Below, piece after piece: positions 32,132 through 40,240 of a stretch of 54,593 nucleotides of DNA (position 1 is its first letter; the number at the start of each line of letters is the position of its first letter). The stretch is from assembly GCA_021373025.1 (NCBI GenBank), contig JAJFTL010000018.1, positions 1 to 54,593 of the forward strand. Direction: 5' to 3'. The position numbers were made by a program, and so were the translations under genes. The stretch comes from a bacterium (GTDB lineage: Bacteria; Caldisericota; Caldisericia; Cryosericales; Cryosericaceae). The notes below the pieces were generated by a model. The model saw only the letters and a program-made list of their open reading frames with translations, did not search any database and was not told the DNA's origin.

Positions 32132-34021
32132 CTAATTACCGCCCGAAAATGGTGAACCGGGGATTGTCGTCGTGGCGATCGGCTGCTGACGCAGGATTGT
32201 GTCTCCAGCTTTCAGGCCTGACGTGACTTCCACATATTCATCACCCTCGAGTCCGGTGGTGATCTCCGTCTTCGTCTGTGTGGCTGTTCGCCCTGCTTCC
32301 GCCTTGACCAGTGTGACGTACTTCTTGCCCCCCTCGATCAGCAAAGACTCAACTGGCACGGCGAGCACTCCCTTTGCTGTCGACAGGATAATCGTCGCAT
32401 CGCCCGACATGCCGTCTACAAGTGTAGCTGGAGGCGTCGTGAGACGAATCTTCAGCGCATAAGCGTTCAGCCCTTCCGGCGTGCGCACCAGCGTCCTGCC
32501 AAGGTACGAGACCTTACCGGCAAAGTCCTGGTCCGGATACGAATCAATGGTGACCTGTGCTTCCTGTTCATTTCTGATATTCAGGATGTCGACTTCGTCC
32601 ACATATGCTTCGACGTTCCATGTCGACGTCTGACCCATCTTGACCACAATGGACTGAGGGGTGACCATGTCTCCGACGTTCACGTTGACGGCCAGGACCG
32701 TGCCGTCCCACGGCGCCGTTATCACATAGTTGTCCAGCAGAAGCTTCTGCGCACTCAGTGCCAGAGTGGCTTGGTTCAGCTGTTCCTGTGCAGACTGCAG
32801 CTGCAGCGTGGTCCGCTGCTCCGTGTCAGCAAAAGCACTCAAGTTAGATTGCGCCAGAGCCACTGCCGCATCCGCCTGCTTGACCTGTGCGTTAAGCGTC
32901 TCGAGGTCATTGGCGCGTGCGTCATTGGTCTTCTGCGTCGACGCGAGATTGTTCTGGGCTATGGTAAGGGCACTCCGTGCCTGGTTTACCTGCTCTTGTG
33001 CCGAGGCTATCTGCAGCTTCTTCTGGGCAGCTCCGGCAACGGCGACCTGGTAGTTTGCTTCTGCGTTCGACAGTGACACCTGCGATGACTGCACCTGCAT
33101 GCGCTGGAGGTCGATGTCACTTTGAGACGCCCTGCTGTCTGCTGATGCATTCTTCAGATTCAGCTGAGCTAGGTTCAGCGTCGCCTGCGCCTGGTCTACC
33201 TGTTCCTGGAGAATTGCAAGTCGATCGTCAGACGTCGTCGGAGCCTGTGCAGCCTCTTTCAAATTCAGCTTCGCCGTGTCGAGACCGATTTTTGCCTGCG
33301 ACACCTGGGACTGCAGCTGTGCAAGCTGCGCCGTTGTCACGTCGCGGCTCTGGAGCACAGCAAGGCGCGTCTGAGCCATCTGAAGGCTCAGCTGGGCTTG
33401 ATCGACACTGAAATCGGCGACGGTCACCTGAAGCGCCGAGGTGTCATAGTCCTGGAGGCTCTTGAGGCTGTTCTGGGCACTGCGAAGGCTTGCCTCTGCG
33501 TTAGCAACCTGTTCCTGAAGGTTCGATATCTGCAGTGCGCTTGTGTCTTTGTCTGTGAAATTCCTGAGGTTGACCTGAGCAGACACCTGCTGAGCTTGTG
33601 CCTGTGTCAGTGCACTCTGCAGCTGGGCCTTTGTCTGCGAAAGGCCTGAGAGACGTGTGACGCCAAGCGATGCCACGGCCGCCCTGTACCTTGACTCTGC
33701 CTGTGCGACCTGGTTTTGCTGCGCTCGATCGTCGACCTGGACCAGCACATCGCCCTTGTGGACACTGTCCCCTTCAACAACATTCACCGCAGTGACCGTT
33801 CCCTGGGCCAGTACACTCAACGAAGCCAGATGCGCTGGGTGAACGGTGCCTGAGACTGACGTGCCGGCCGAGACATCGCGCGTCTCAACCACATACAGAT
33901 CGTCAGGACTAATGTCACCTGTACCTCCCGAACCAGCGCGTCCGAGACATCCCGTGAGCCCAACAGCAACAGCTGCGACCAGCGCGAGGCCTGCCATCAC
34001 TCTTCTCGATCCCTTGTTCAT
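32132..34021 (-). CDS. MacA/HlyD-type adaptor lipoprotein with very long coiled coil
   Basis: At 629 residues this is far longer than MacA (about 370). The signal ends in a lipobox LTGC with lipidated Cys25. A lipoyl-like half (SVLAQGTVTAVNVVEGDSVHKGD) precedes a helical region from about residue 100 to 435, made of repeating stretches of about 45-55 residues rich in Gln, Ala and Leu (QAQLSLQMAQ, QAQATLNLAQLNLKNA). The second lipoyl half (ITAPWDGTVLAVNVNVGD), a beta-barrel and a membrane-proximal domain follow. It would bridge the MacB-like permease and the outer layers. GGAGGAACA precedes the ATG; a minus-strand TATACT at 34220-34215 is a possible promoter. Confidence 0.9.
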   Translation of the reverse strand: MNKGSRRVMAGLALVAAVAVGLTGCLGRAGSGGTGDISPDDLYVVETRDVSAGTSVSGTVHPAHLASLSVLAQGTVTAVNVVEGDSVHKGDVLVQVDDRAQQNQVAQAESRYRAAVASLGVTRLSGLSQTKAQLQSALTQAQAQQVSAQVNLRNFTDKDTSALQISNLQEQVANAEASLRSAQNSLKSLQDYDTSALQVTVADFSVDQAQLSLQMAQTRLAVLQSRDVTTAQLAQLQSQVSQAKIGLDTAKLNLKEAAQAPTTSDDRLAILQEQVDQAQATLNLAQLNLKNASADSRASQSDIDLQRMQVQSSQVSLSNAEANYQVAVAGAAQKKLQIASAQEQVNQARSALTIAQNNLASTQKTNDARANDLETLNAQVKQADAAVALAQSNLSAFADTEQRTTLQLQSAQEQLNQATLALSAQKLLLDNYVITAPWDGTVLAVNVNVGDMVTPQSIVVKMGQTSTWNVEAYVDEVDILNIRNEQEAQVTIDSYPDQDFAGKVSYLGRTLVRTPEGLNAYALKIRLTTPPATLVDGMSGDATIILSTAKGVLAVPVESLLIEGGKKYVTLVKAEAGRTATQTKTEITTGLEGDEYVEVTSGLKAGDTILRQQPIATTTIPGSPFSGGN

Positions 34022-34374
34022 TGTTCCTCCATCACTCTATCACTGTGGCTGCCAGTCGGTTCGTCTGCCGGCGCTCACATCGTCTGTCCACCGAACACCC
34101 ATTCCCTGACGGCGGGTTGAGATTTTTCTTTCTGCTGTGACCCAAGGTCTCATCCAAATGGCCAGTCGTACAAACCCTGCGTCACAAGAATACTACCTTA
34201 CCAGGTTAGGTTGCAGTATAAGGCCATCCCACGCCATTGTGCAGACAGAGATTGTGAAAGGGCCGCAATCAACCTGGCACCTGCACACGCCAAATTTGTT
34301 GCAGCCCTTGGAGAAGAAAAGAACTGAACTCTGTTCACCGGCAGGAAGGTAGCGGTCCACCTTCCACCAGTAGC
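34022..34374. other. Upstream region of the export operon
   Basis: No supported gene. A hairpin GGAAGGT (34344-34350)/ACCTTCC (34359-34365) may end transcription of the remnants upstream. On the minus strand TATACT (34220-34215) could be the -10 for the adaptor gene with a leader of about 190 bases. A short plus-strand frame here has no ribosome site. Confidence 0.4.
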
Positions 34375-34840
34375 TTAGCCCTCAGAAAGGACCGGCAGCT
34401 CGATAGCCACCGTCGTTGTATTTCCCGTCTTGTCCGTCGCAGTGATGCTCCGGTGGACGCAGGTCCGGTTGATGATCATAACCCAGTTGTCACCAGTTGA
34501 CAGGCGTGTATGGATGAAACTGTCTGGTCCCTCCGAGAACCATCCTCGTCCAAGTTTTCTTTAGTGATGGTGATGTGAATCGTCACGAGACGGGGCAGGA
34601 GCTTCACCGAGCTGCCCGTGGTCCAGAGCGTAGAAAGACCGGCCGACAATCGAAGGGTGATCGTGTCCTCCGTCGTTGGATAGACCATCACCCCACCAGG
34701 GCCACGGATCAGATCATGGCCAACCAGTGCTCCATTGCGGCCGGTCTTGAAGGTAACCTTGATGCCGGTCAGAGCACCGTATTCAACAACCTTGTCAAAG
34801 CCAAGCGGCACCAGCTGCGTTACCGTGGTCACGGAGTAAT
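34375..34840 (-). pseudogene. Deleted and frameshifted copy of the secreted Ig-like protein
   Basis: The minus strand encodes TTVTQLVPLGFDKVVEYG and onward, nearly identical to the secreted protein at 28940-30211. It lacks the signal peptide and about 160 N-terminal residues, then jumps from SSVKLLP directly to RLVTIHITITKENL. This equals a 336-bp in-frame loss between two copies of GGGCAGGAG that still exist at 29159 and 29495 in the intact gene. After ENLDEDG a frameshift follows; reading resumes in another frame as FIHTRLSTGDNWVMIINRT and ends ATDKTGNTTTVAIELPV before a TAA at 34375. It has no start or ribosome site. Confidence 0.88.
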
Positions 34841-35050
34841 TGCCAGACCCAATCCAAATCCCTGGCGGGTCCGGGACCCGTCTGCCTGGTAGAAAGGCTC
34901 AAAAACATGTCCAGGCTCCTCAGGGGCGATGACGCCCTTCGAGTTATTCATGTTCATACTCCCCCGTCTTCATGGCGACGTCCAACGATGACGAGATGCT
35001 GGCAAGTGGCGTCCGCAGTTCGTGGCTGGCGTCCTGCGTGAACTGCTCTG
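34841..35050 (-). pseudogene. Sensor histidine kinase fragments
   Basis: On the minus strand [17 protein letters not shown] is the phospho-acceptor H-box of a HisKA kinase, followed by [16 protein letters not shown] and a stop. In another frame NSKGVIAPEEPGHVFEPFY, QADGSRTR and GFGLGLA are the N-distal ATP-binding G1-F-G2 boxes. The sensor domain, most of the dimerisation helices and the N-box are gone. The end joins directly to the damaged secreted-protein copy. Confidence 0.85.
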
Positions 35051-35194
35051 GCCGCCACGCCGAAGCAATGCACGCATACGCGCCAGCAGCTCCTCGAGAT
35101 CAAAGGGCTTGGTGAGGTAGTCATCCGCCCCACTGTCCAAACCAGTTACAGCGTTCTGATGTCCGGCTCTTGCCATCAGCATGAGGATGGACAT
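35051..35194 (-). pseudogene. Response regulator receiver fragment
   Basis: The minus strand from an ATG at 35194, with GAGGAG before it, reads [17 protein letters not shown], then [18 protein letters not shown] and RMRALLRR. This is the second half of an OmpR-type receiver domain, including the conserved Lys-Pro, but without the phospho-accepting aspartate half and without a DNA-binding domain. It then runs into the histidine kinase H-box in a shifted frame. Confidence 0.82.
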
Positions 35195-35305
35195 GCATGT
35201 CTCCTCTCATACCTGTCATTGTATCATTGAGGCATAAGAATGGATTAAGAGATGCCCAATGCACTCCTGGCAAGAGCCACGGTCACCATTGGTGGAGGAC
35301 CACGA

Positions 35306-36190
35306 TCATGAAGCCCCTACCGTCGGGCGCTTTTCCCCGACATAGACAAGCATCTTCGTGAAGCACTCCCGGAGGGACGTCTTCAGCAAGAACCTGCCTT
35401 GGTGTTTCAGCGGAATGAGCTTGTAAAGAACTGTCTCAAATTGGCGCTGATTGCGTATAATCCTCTCAAAACGAGCAATCGTCATCTTGTTGATGTAGGT
35501 GATCTGCTCTCTGCTGTCCACTATACCAAAACGAAGGCCAATTCTCTTTTCGGCTGATTTGGTCGTTAAGGCAAGCTTCTTATAGGCATTGATCAACACG
35601 GGCTCAGGAAAAAGGAGATGAACATATGGAATCCCAATTACATCGGTAAGGTGGGCCCCATATGGATGGAAATACGGGGGAGAATTAATGAATACCTTCC
35701 CTCCCGGTTTCAACACCCTGTGTACTTCTTTCAGGACTGCTTCGGGCTTTGAGACATGTTCAAAAACATCGTTCATGACGCACATGTCAAAAGAGTCATC
35801 GTGGAAAGGCATTTCTTCTGCATCAGCGACAACGAAATCAATGTTCGCCGCATTTCTGGAAGATGCGAACTCCCTCGCCTGATTAATGAACCCTTCTTCG
35901 GTATCGATCCCGGTCAGTCTTGTTGCTCCATTGATGGCATAGAATGTAGTTTTCCCGCCGCCGCCAGCTCCAATGTCAAGCATCGTCTTGCCTTTGATCT
36001 CGTTGAGCAGATCAATCTCAGGGAGGTAGTACGTGTTCAGTCGCTTTGACTGCTCGAATTCCCACTCTGCAAACGTTTCCTTTCCTTCATCTTCTAGATT
36101 GAATGGATGAACTGGCCTTCTGAAGCACTTGTTCAATGCGATGAGGGTTTCCACGCCAATGCCGTCTCTGTAATCCATGTTCACTGCCAT
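35306..36190 (-). CDS. Class I SAM-dependent methyltransferase
   Basis: The 294-residue protein has motif I LDIGAGGGGKTTFY (about 70-83), acidic motif GIDTEEGF, DAEEMPFHDDSFDMCV and a post-motif VLKEVHRVLKPGGKVFINSP. These define a methyltransferase-11-type fold. The C-terminal 100 residues are basic and variable and give no substrate. Context does not help: remnants lie downstream and RadC upstream. The ATG at 36190 is chosen; ribosome site weak (AAGG 15 bases before), and ATGs at 36178 and 36244 are alternatives. Base composition looks lower in GC than the adjacent radC gene. Confidence 0.85.
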   Translation of the reverse strand: MAVNMDYRDGIGVETLIALNKCFRRPVHPFNLEDEGKETFAEWEFEQSKRLNTYYLPEIDLLNEIKGKTMLDIGAGGGGKTTFYAINGATRLTGIDTEEGFINQAREFASSRNAANIDFVVADAEEMPFHDDSFDMCVMNDVFEHVSKPEAVLKEVHRVLKPGGKVFINSPPYFHPYGAHLTDVIGIPYVHLLFPEPVLINAYKKLALTTKSAEKRIGLRFGIVDSREQITYINKMTIARFERIIRNQRQFETVLYKLIPLKHQGRFLLKTSLRECFTKMLVYVGEKRPTVGAS

Positions 36191-36447
36191 AGTTGTTGCA
36201 CCGCCTTCGTCACTGCCTGATTCCGAAGATGGCAGTACCATCACTGTGCCCTTCCGGCCGTGACAATTACTCTTCCCGAGAGACGTTCTGTTGGAAATGC
36301 GCCGTCACAGGACTGCCTCGGGATCAAAACTCTACAGATACAGTATTGATGATAGCAAGCTGAATTCAATGGTCCTGCAAACCTGCAACCGTTGCCGCTG
36401 TGAATAGCGCCCTTCGAAGAAGGCAGCTCGACGAAGGCGTGCCGCAG

Positions 36448-37374
36448 TCACACCATCCCTGCCCTGGCGAAGCTGAAATAGTCCTGACGGGCACGGCCCA
36501 CGATGATGTGGTCCAGGACCCTCACGCCGACGTACTTCAGGGCTTGCACGATCTTGTTGGTGGTGTCGATGTCCTCCTTGGAGGGGTCGCACTCTCCGCT
36601 GGGATGATTGTGGACAAGGACGACGCGGCTCGCATGGTGGACACAGGCTTCGCGAACGATGTCAGCAGGATCCACGACTGCTTCGCTGATACTGCCACGG
36701 CTCACTTCGACGTCCTTGATGACCTTATTGCGGATGTCCAGCAGGACAACGTAGAAGAACTCCTTGCCGGCGTCGCGCAGCTGCGGAGTGAAGCGGTCGC
36801 AGACATAGTCGATGGCGTCCTCAGCGCTGGTGACGCGCTTCATCGTAGACGCGGGACCCTGCTGGAGGCGCTTGCCAATCTCGATGGCCGCCTTGAGTTC
36901 GACCGCCTTGGCAAGGCCGACGCCGCGCACGTCACACAGGTCCTCAACACTGGCCTGGTCCAGTTCGCTCCAGCCGCCAAAATGGTTGAACAGGTCGCGG
37001 CCCAGCTCTTCGGCGCTCTTTCCATGACTGCCTGTCCTGAAGATGATGGCCAGCAGGCGCGCGTTGCTCATCGTGTCCGCTCCACGCTTGGCCAGCTGCT
37101 CGCGGGGACGTTCTTCGATCGCCCAGTCCTTAATCGAGACATACGTGCGCTCGGCGCTGACGCGCGAACGGACCTCTTTGCGGACGGCATCACACGCTTC
37201 CCTGCTGACAAGGTCGAGTACCTCAATGATGGCAGGTCCTTGCGGCTCTTCCACCCGGCTGCCGTCTGCATCACGGAACCATGGTCCCGTCCCGGACCAC
37301 ATGGGATACGTAGCCTTCTGGACCAGATATGCAACAGCTTCCTCGCGTTTCGAGATATCCACCCTGTCCCCCAT
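36448..37374 (-). CDS. radC: RadC family JAB-domain protein with N-terminal extension
   Basis: The 308-residue protein ends in a RadC-type MPN/JAMM domain with metal motif LVHNHPSGECDPSKED, preceded by a helix-hairpin-helix region (VRGVGLAKAVELKAA) and the classical start region IKDWAIEERPREQLAKRGA. Ordinary RadC begins at that last segment and is about 225 residues. Here about 75 extra residues precede it (with MWSGTGPWF), and no in-frame ATG allows the short form. The role of RadC is unsettled despite its name. The ATG at 37374 lacks a clear ribosome site. Confidence 0.87.
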   Translation of the reverse strand: MGDRVDISKREEAVAYLVQKATYPMWSGTGPWFRDADGSRVEEPQGPAIIEVLDLVSREACDAVRKEVRSRVSAERTYVSIKDWAIEERPREQLAKRGADTMSNARLLAIIFRTGSHGKSAEELGRDLFNHFGGWSELDQASVEDLCDVRGVGLAKAVELKAAIEIGKRLQQGPASTMKRVTSAEDAIDYVCDRFTPQLRDAGKEFFYVVLLDIRNKVIKDVEVSRGSISEAVVDPADIVREACVHHASRVVLVHNHPSGECDPSKEDIDTTNKIVQALKYVGVRVLDHIIVGRARQDYFSFARAGMV

Positions 37375-37634
37375 GTGCCGTTTTCGTGAGCCGCACTCAC
37401 GTCGGTACAGGGTAGCACCATCTCCGAGGCACACAACACCGGCTATGCCTGCAACTCGTCCTCCGCAGAGAACAGCAGGCAAACGGGCGTTCAAGACTGG
37501 ATTCCCGCATGCGTTATCTACGCCCCTTGCATGAGAGAAAGGCGCTCAGGGGGAGCAACATACTCTTGTGTCTCCGCCGTGCAACCGGAGGTCTATTCAT
37601 TGACCGGTCGCCGCAGACGACTGGAAATGACCTG

Positions 37635-38153
37635 TCAGCCTGTAAACTTTTCCCAGCAGACGAGTTCGCTCAGTGGCTTGCGGGGACGCGGGCGGTGTGG
37701 ATGGGTCTCGTCAGGATATCCCAGCGCCAGGATAGCCACAACGGGGTTCTCGGAAGGAATGTTCAGGATAGCACGCACCTCGTTCCCATCATAGTTGCCC
37801 AGCCAACACGTGCCCAGACCCATCGAAGCCGCCTGCAGGGTTGCATGGTCCAGGGCAATCGCGATGTCGATGATCTCGCCATCGTACCGATGCCCGACGT
37901 TGTATCCCTTGCCGTTCTTACAACCGACGAGGAGGACAGGTGCCTGTTCCACAAACTGTTGTCCCCCCACGGCGTGGACCATGGCCCGTATGGTGGCGCG
38001 GTCGCGGACGACGACCAGTTTCCAGGGTTGCAGGTTGGACCCCGACGGCGCCAGACGCGCCGCCTCCAGGACCTCTGCCAGCTTGTCGTCCTCTACGGGC
38101 CGGTCTTGGTAGTGACGTACGCTGTAGCGCTTCGCAATAGCATCTAGTATCAT
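37635..38153 (-). CDS. Nitroreductase family protein
   Basis: A 172-residue FMN-dependent oxidoreductase of the NfsB/FRP fold. The N-terminal AKRYSVRHYQDRPV binds FMN phosphate; APSGSNLQPW (about 36-45) and LGLGTCWLG-like GLGTCWLGNY are conserved, as is ILALGYPDE near the C-terminus. Dimeric enzymes of this size reduce nitroaromatics, quinones or flavins with NAD(P)H; physiological substrate unknown. GGAGG precedes the ATG, and a clear promoter is seen upstream. Transcribed alone. Confidence 0.9.
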   Translation of the reverse strand: MILDAIAKRYSVRHYQDRPVEDDKLAEVLEAARLAPSGSNLQPWKLVVVRDRATIRAMVHAVGGQQFVEQAPVLLVGCKNGKGYNVGHRYDGEIIDIAIALDHATLQAASMGLGTCWLGNYDGNEVRAILNIPSENPVVAILALGYPDETHPHRPRPRKPLSELVCWEKFTG

Positions 38154-38183
38154 AGCAAACCTCCATCGTACTGCTACTCTGGT

Positions 38184-38211
38184 ATTCTAGCGGGCAACAA
38201 GGCTTGTTCAA
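38184..38211 (-). promoter_or_regulatory. Promoter of the nitroreductase gene
   Basis: On the minus strand TTGAAC (38211-38206), 16 bases, TAGAAT (38189-38184). The leader to the ATG at 38153 would be about 24 bases and holds the GGAGG site. Confidence 0.6.
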
Positions 38212-38316
38212 GGAGCCAGGCGTCGCGACGCGACTCCATTCCCGCCTGTGCCGAGGGCACCCCTCGCCTTGAACTGAAAGACTCCGGGGAAATGACAGAG
38301 GGGGTGGAACGGCAGG

Positions 38317-38344
38317 TTGACCCAGCAGGCGGTCCAGCTATACT
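38317..38344 (+). promoter_or_regulatory. Promoter of the ABC-2 exporter pair
   Basis: TTGACC (38317-38322), a 16-base spacer and TATACT (38339-38344). Transcription would start near 38351, 56 bases before the ATPase ATG. It is divergent from the nitroreductase promoter 106 bases away. Confidence 0.7.
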
Positions 38345-38406
38345 GGAACAATCGTCTGAAGGTCGACTACTTCCTATCAAAGGAAGCTCACGAGAGGAGA
38401 TTGTCC

Positions 38407-39324
38407 ATGGCAATCGTCGAGGTCAGGAACGTAATAAAGAATTACGGAGTTTTGCGTGCCGTCGATGGGATCAGTCTTTCGATTGAGGAAGGAGAAATCT
38501 TTGGAATGGTCGGCCCCAACGGAGCAGGCAAGACCACGACAGTCGAGTGTATTGAAGGCTTGAGGAAGCCAGATGGAGGAACGATAAGTGTACTTGGGCT
38601 CGAGCCGTACAAAGAGCGGGCAAAACTCTACGAGCTTATCGGCGTTCAACTTCAAGAAACTTCTTACGATCCAAAAATCAAAGTGTGGGAAATCTGCAAT
38701 CTCTTCTCTTCATTTTATGGCAACCCGCTTCCATACTCGAAACTCCTGGAGAGATTTGAACTTACAGAAAAGCGCAATTCCTATGTCTCAAGACTTTCCG
38801 GCGGACAGAAGCAGAAGCTTTCGATTGTCCTTGCCCTCATTTCAAACCCGAGAATTGTGTTCCTTGATGAGCTTACCACGGGACTTGACCCGCTGGCAAG
38901 ACGCTCAATGTGGGAATTGATTAGAGGGTTGAGAGACGAAGGGAGGACTGTTTTTTTGACGACTCACTATATGGAGGAAGCAGAGTATCTTTGTAGTAGA
39001 GTTGCGATTGTGGACCATGGCAAGATCGTGGCGCTTGGTACTCCCCGTAGTCTTATAGAATCAAGTGGAATGGAGGAGAGGATTATCTTTGAGGGCACTG
39101 TACCTAATATCGAGGAGTTAAAGAACATCAAAGGGGTGCTAGATGTTCAAGAGAATCAAGGTGAGGTAGCTGTGTATGGGAAAGGTGCAGACCTTTTGCA
39201 AAACGCAGTAAGCTATCTGCAGGCAAAAGGAATCAGCTATAAGAATTTGCAGACAAGAACTCCAAACCTTGAGGATGCTTTTCTGAAATTGACAGGCCGT
39301 AAGTATGAGGAGGATAAAGCGTGA
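38407..39324 (+). CDS. ABC-2 type exporter ATPase (DrrA-like)
   Basis: The 305-residue ATPase has Walker A GPNGAGKTT (about 38-46), signature LSGGQKQKLS, Walker B IVFLDELTTGLDP and switch TTHYMEEAE. The C-terminal 80 residues form the small DrrA-type regulatory domain. Such ATPases drive export of drugs, lipids or polysaccharide with an ABC-2 permease, encoded next. AGGAG lies 8 bases before the ATG. Codon choice is AT-richer (AAA, TTT, ATT frequent) than in the flanking nitroreductase and sbcD genes. Confidence 0.93.
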   Translation: MAIVEVRNVIKNYGVLRAVDGISLSIEEGEIFGMVGPNGAGKTTTVECIEGLRKPDGGTISVLGLEPYKERAKLYELIGVQLQETSYDPKIKVWEICNLFSSFYGNPLPYSKLLERFELTEKRNSYVSRLSGGQKQKLSIVLALISNPRIVFLDELTTGLDPLARRSMWELIRGLRDEGRTVFLTTHYMEEAEYLCSRVAIVDHGKIVALGTPRSLIESSGMEERIIFEGTVPNIEELKNIKGVLDVQENQGEVAVYGKGADLLQNAVSYLQAKGISYKNLQTRTPNLEDAFLKLTGRKYEEDKA

Positions 39325-40067
39325 AAGCATTACTTGAATTGACAAAGGTCCAACTTAAGGTTACGGTGAGAGATTTCGTCGTAGCTTTTTTTTCCTTCGC
39401 GTTTCCTGTGTTGATGCTTCTCATGTTTGGTGGCATATATGGGAACAAGCCTACTCCATTCTACGGAGGTCACGGTACTATCGACGTAATGGTGCCTTCG
39501 TATATTGGAATGATCATAGCAGTAACAGGGTTGATGAATCTACCATTAACAATCGCCGAATACAGGGACAGGAAAATCCTGAAAAGGTTCATGGCTACGC
39601 CTCTGAAGCCTTACTACATAATTGTCTCCCAAGTCATGGCAAATTTCGCCATCACACTCATAGGTCTTCTACTGCTTGTCATTACGGGCAAACTTGTGTT
39701 TGGTCTCCACTATTTGGCCACAGGGCCTTCATTCATTCTGGCGTTTCTTCTTTCCATATTCAGTATCTTTTCGTTCGGTTTTCTTATAGCAAGTATTGCT
39801 CCAAACGCCAATGCCGCAACTGCCATCGCAAACATCGTATACTTCCCAATGCTCTTCCTCACAGGAGCTACGATTCCTCTTGAGACAATGCCAGCAGTTA
39901 TGGTCAGAATCTCGAAATTCCTACCCCTTACCTATGTAGTGGATCTGCTCAAAAACACCTGGCTTGGAGTTAGTCAGTCATATGCAACGGATATCATAGT
40001 CCTTGTTATTGTCCTCGTGGTATCCTTCTCTATATCAGCTCTAGCATTCAGGTGGGAATACACCTGA
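39321..40067 (+). CDS. ABC-2 type exporter permease
   Basis: A 248-residue membrane protein with six hydrophobic spans of the ABC-2 family: an N-terminal span around VAFFSFAFPVLMLLMFG, then AEYRDRKILKRFMATPL in the coupling region and the ANIVYFPMLFLTGATIPL segment before the last spans. It starts at a GTG that overlaps the ATPase stop as GTGA, behind AGGAGG. It forms the channel for the ATPase. Substrate is unknown. Shares the lower GC of its partner. Confidence 0.92.
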   Translation: MKALLELTKVQLKVTVRDFVVAFFSFAFPVLMLLMFGGIYGNKPTPFYGGHGTIDVMVPSYIGMIIAVTGLMNLPLTIAEYRDRKILKRFMATPLKPYYIIVSQVMANFAITLIGLLLLVITGKLVFGLHYLATGPSFILAFLLSIFSIFSFGFLIASIAPNANAATAIANIVYFPMLFLTGATIPLETMPAVMVRISKFLPLTYVVDLLKNTWLGVSQSYATDIIVLVIVLVVSFSISALAFRWEYT

Positions 40068-40228
40068 ATAGAGAATGTTCCCGTGGCAATTGCCTGACGC
40101 AGGGGTGCTCTTGAGGATTCGTAAACCTGCTGCCCCCGGACTGAGACCCACGTGTTCCCCGATGACAGTGCTTGGATGCCCTCATGCGGGAATGACAGGG
40201 CAACGGGTGTAGTCTCCGCAATCGGCAG

Positions 40229-40234
40229 TATACT
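40229..40234 (+). promoter_or_regulatory. -10 element giving a probable leaderless sbcD mRNA
   Basis: TATACT lies at 40229-40234 and the sbcD ATG at 40241. Transcription would start on or within a base or two of the ATG. No ribosome binding site is present upstream of the ATG. Confidence 0.5.
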
Positions 40235-40240
40235 GAACAC

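Noticed and set aside
34137-34352. 71-codon plus-strand frame upstream of the adaptor gene
   Set aside because: No ribosome site or family resemblance; lies in a leader and remnant region.
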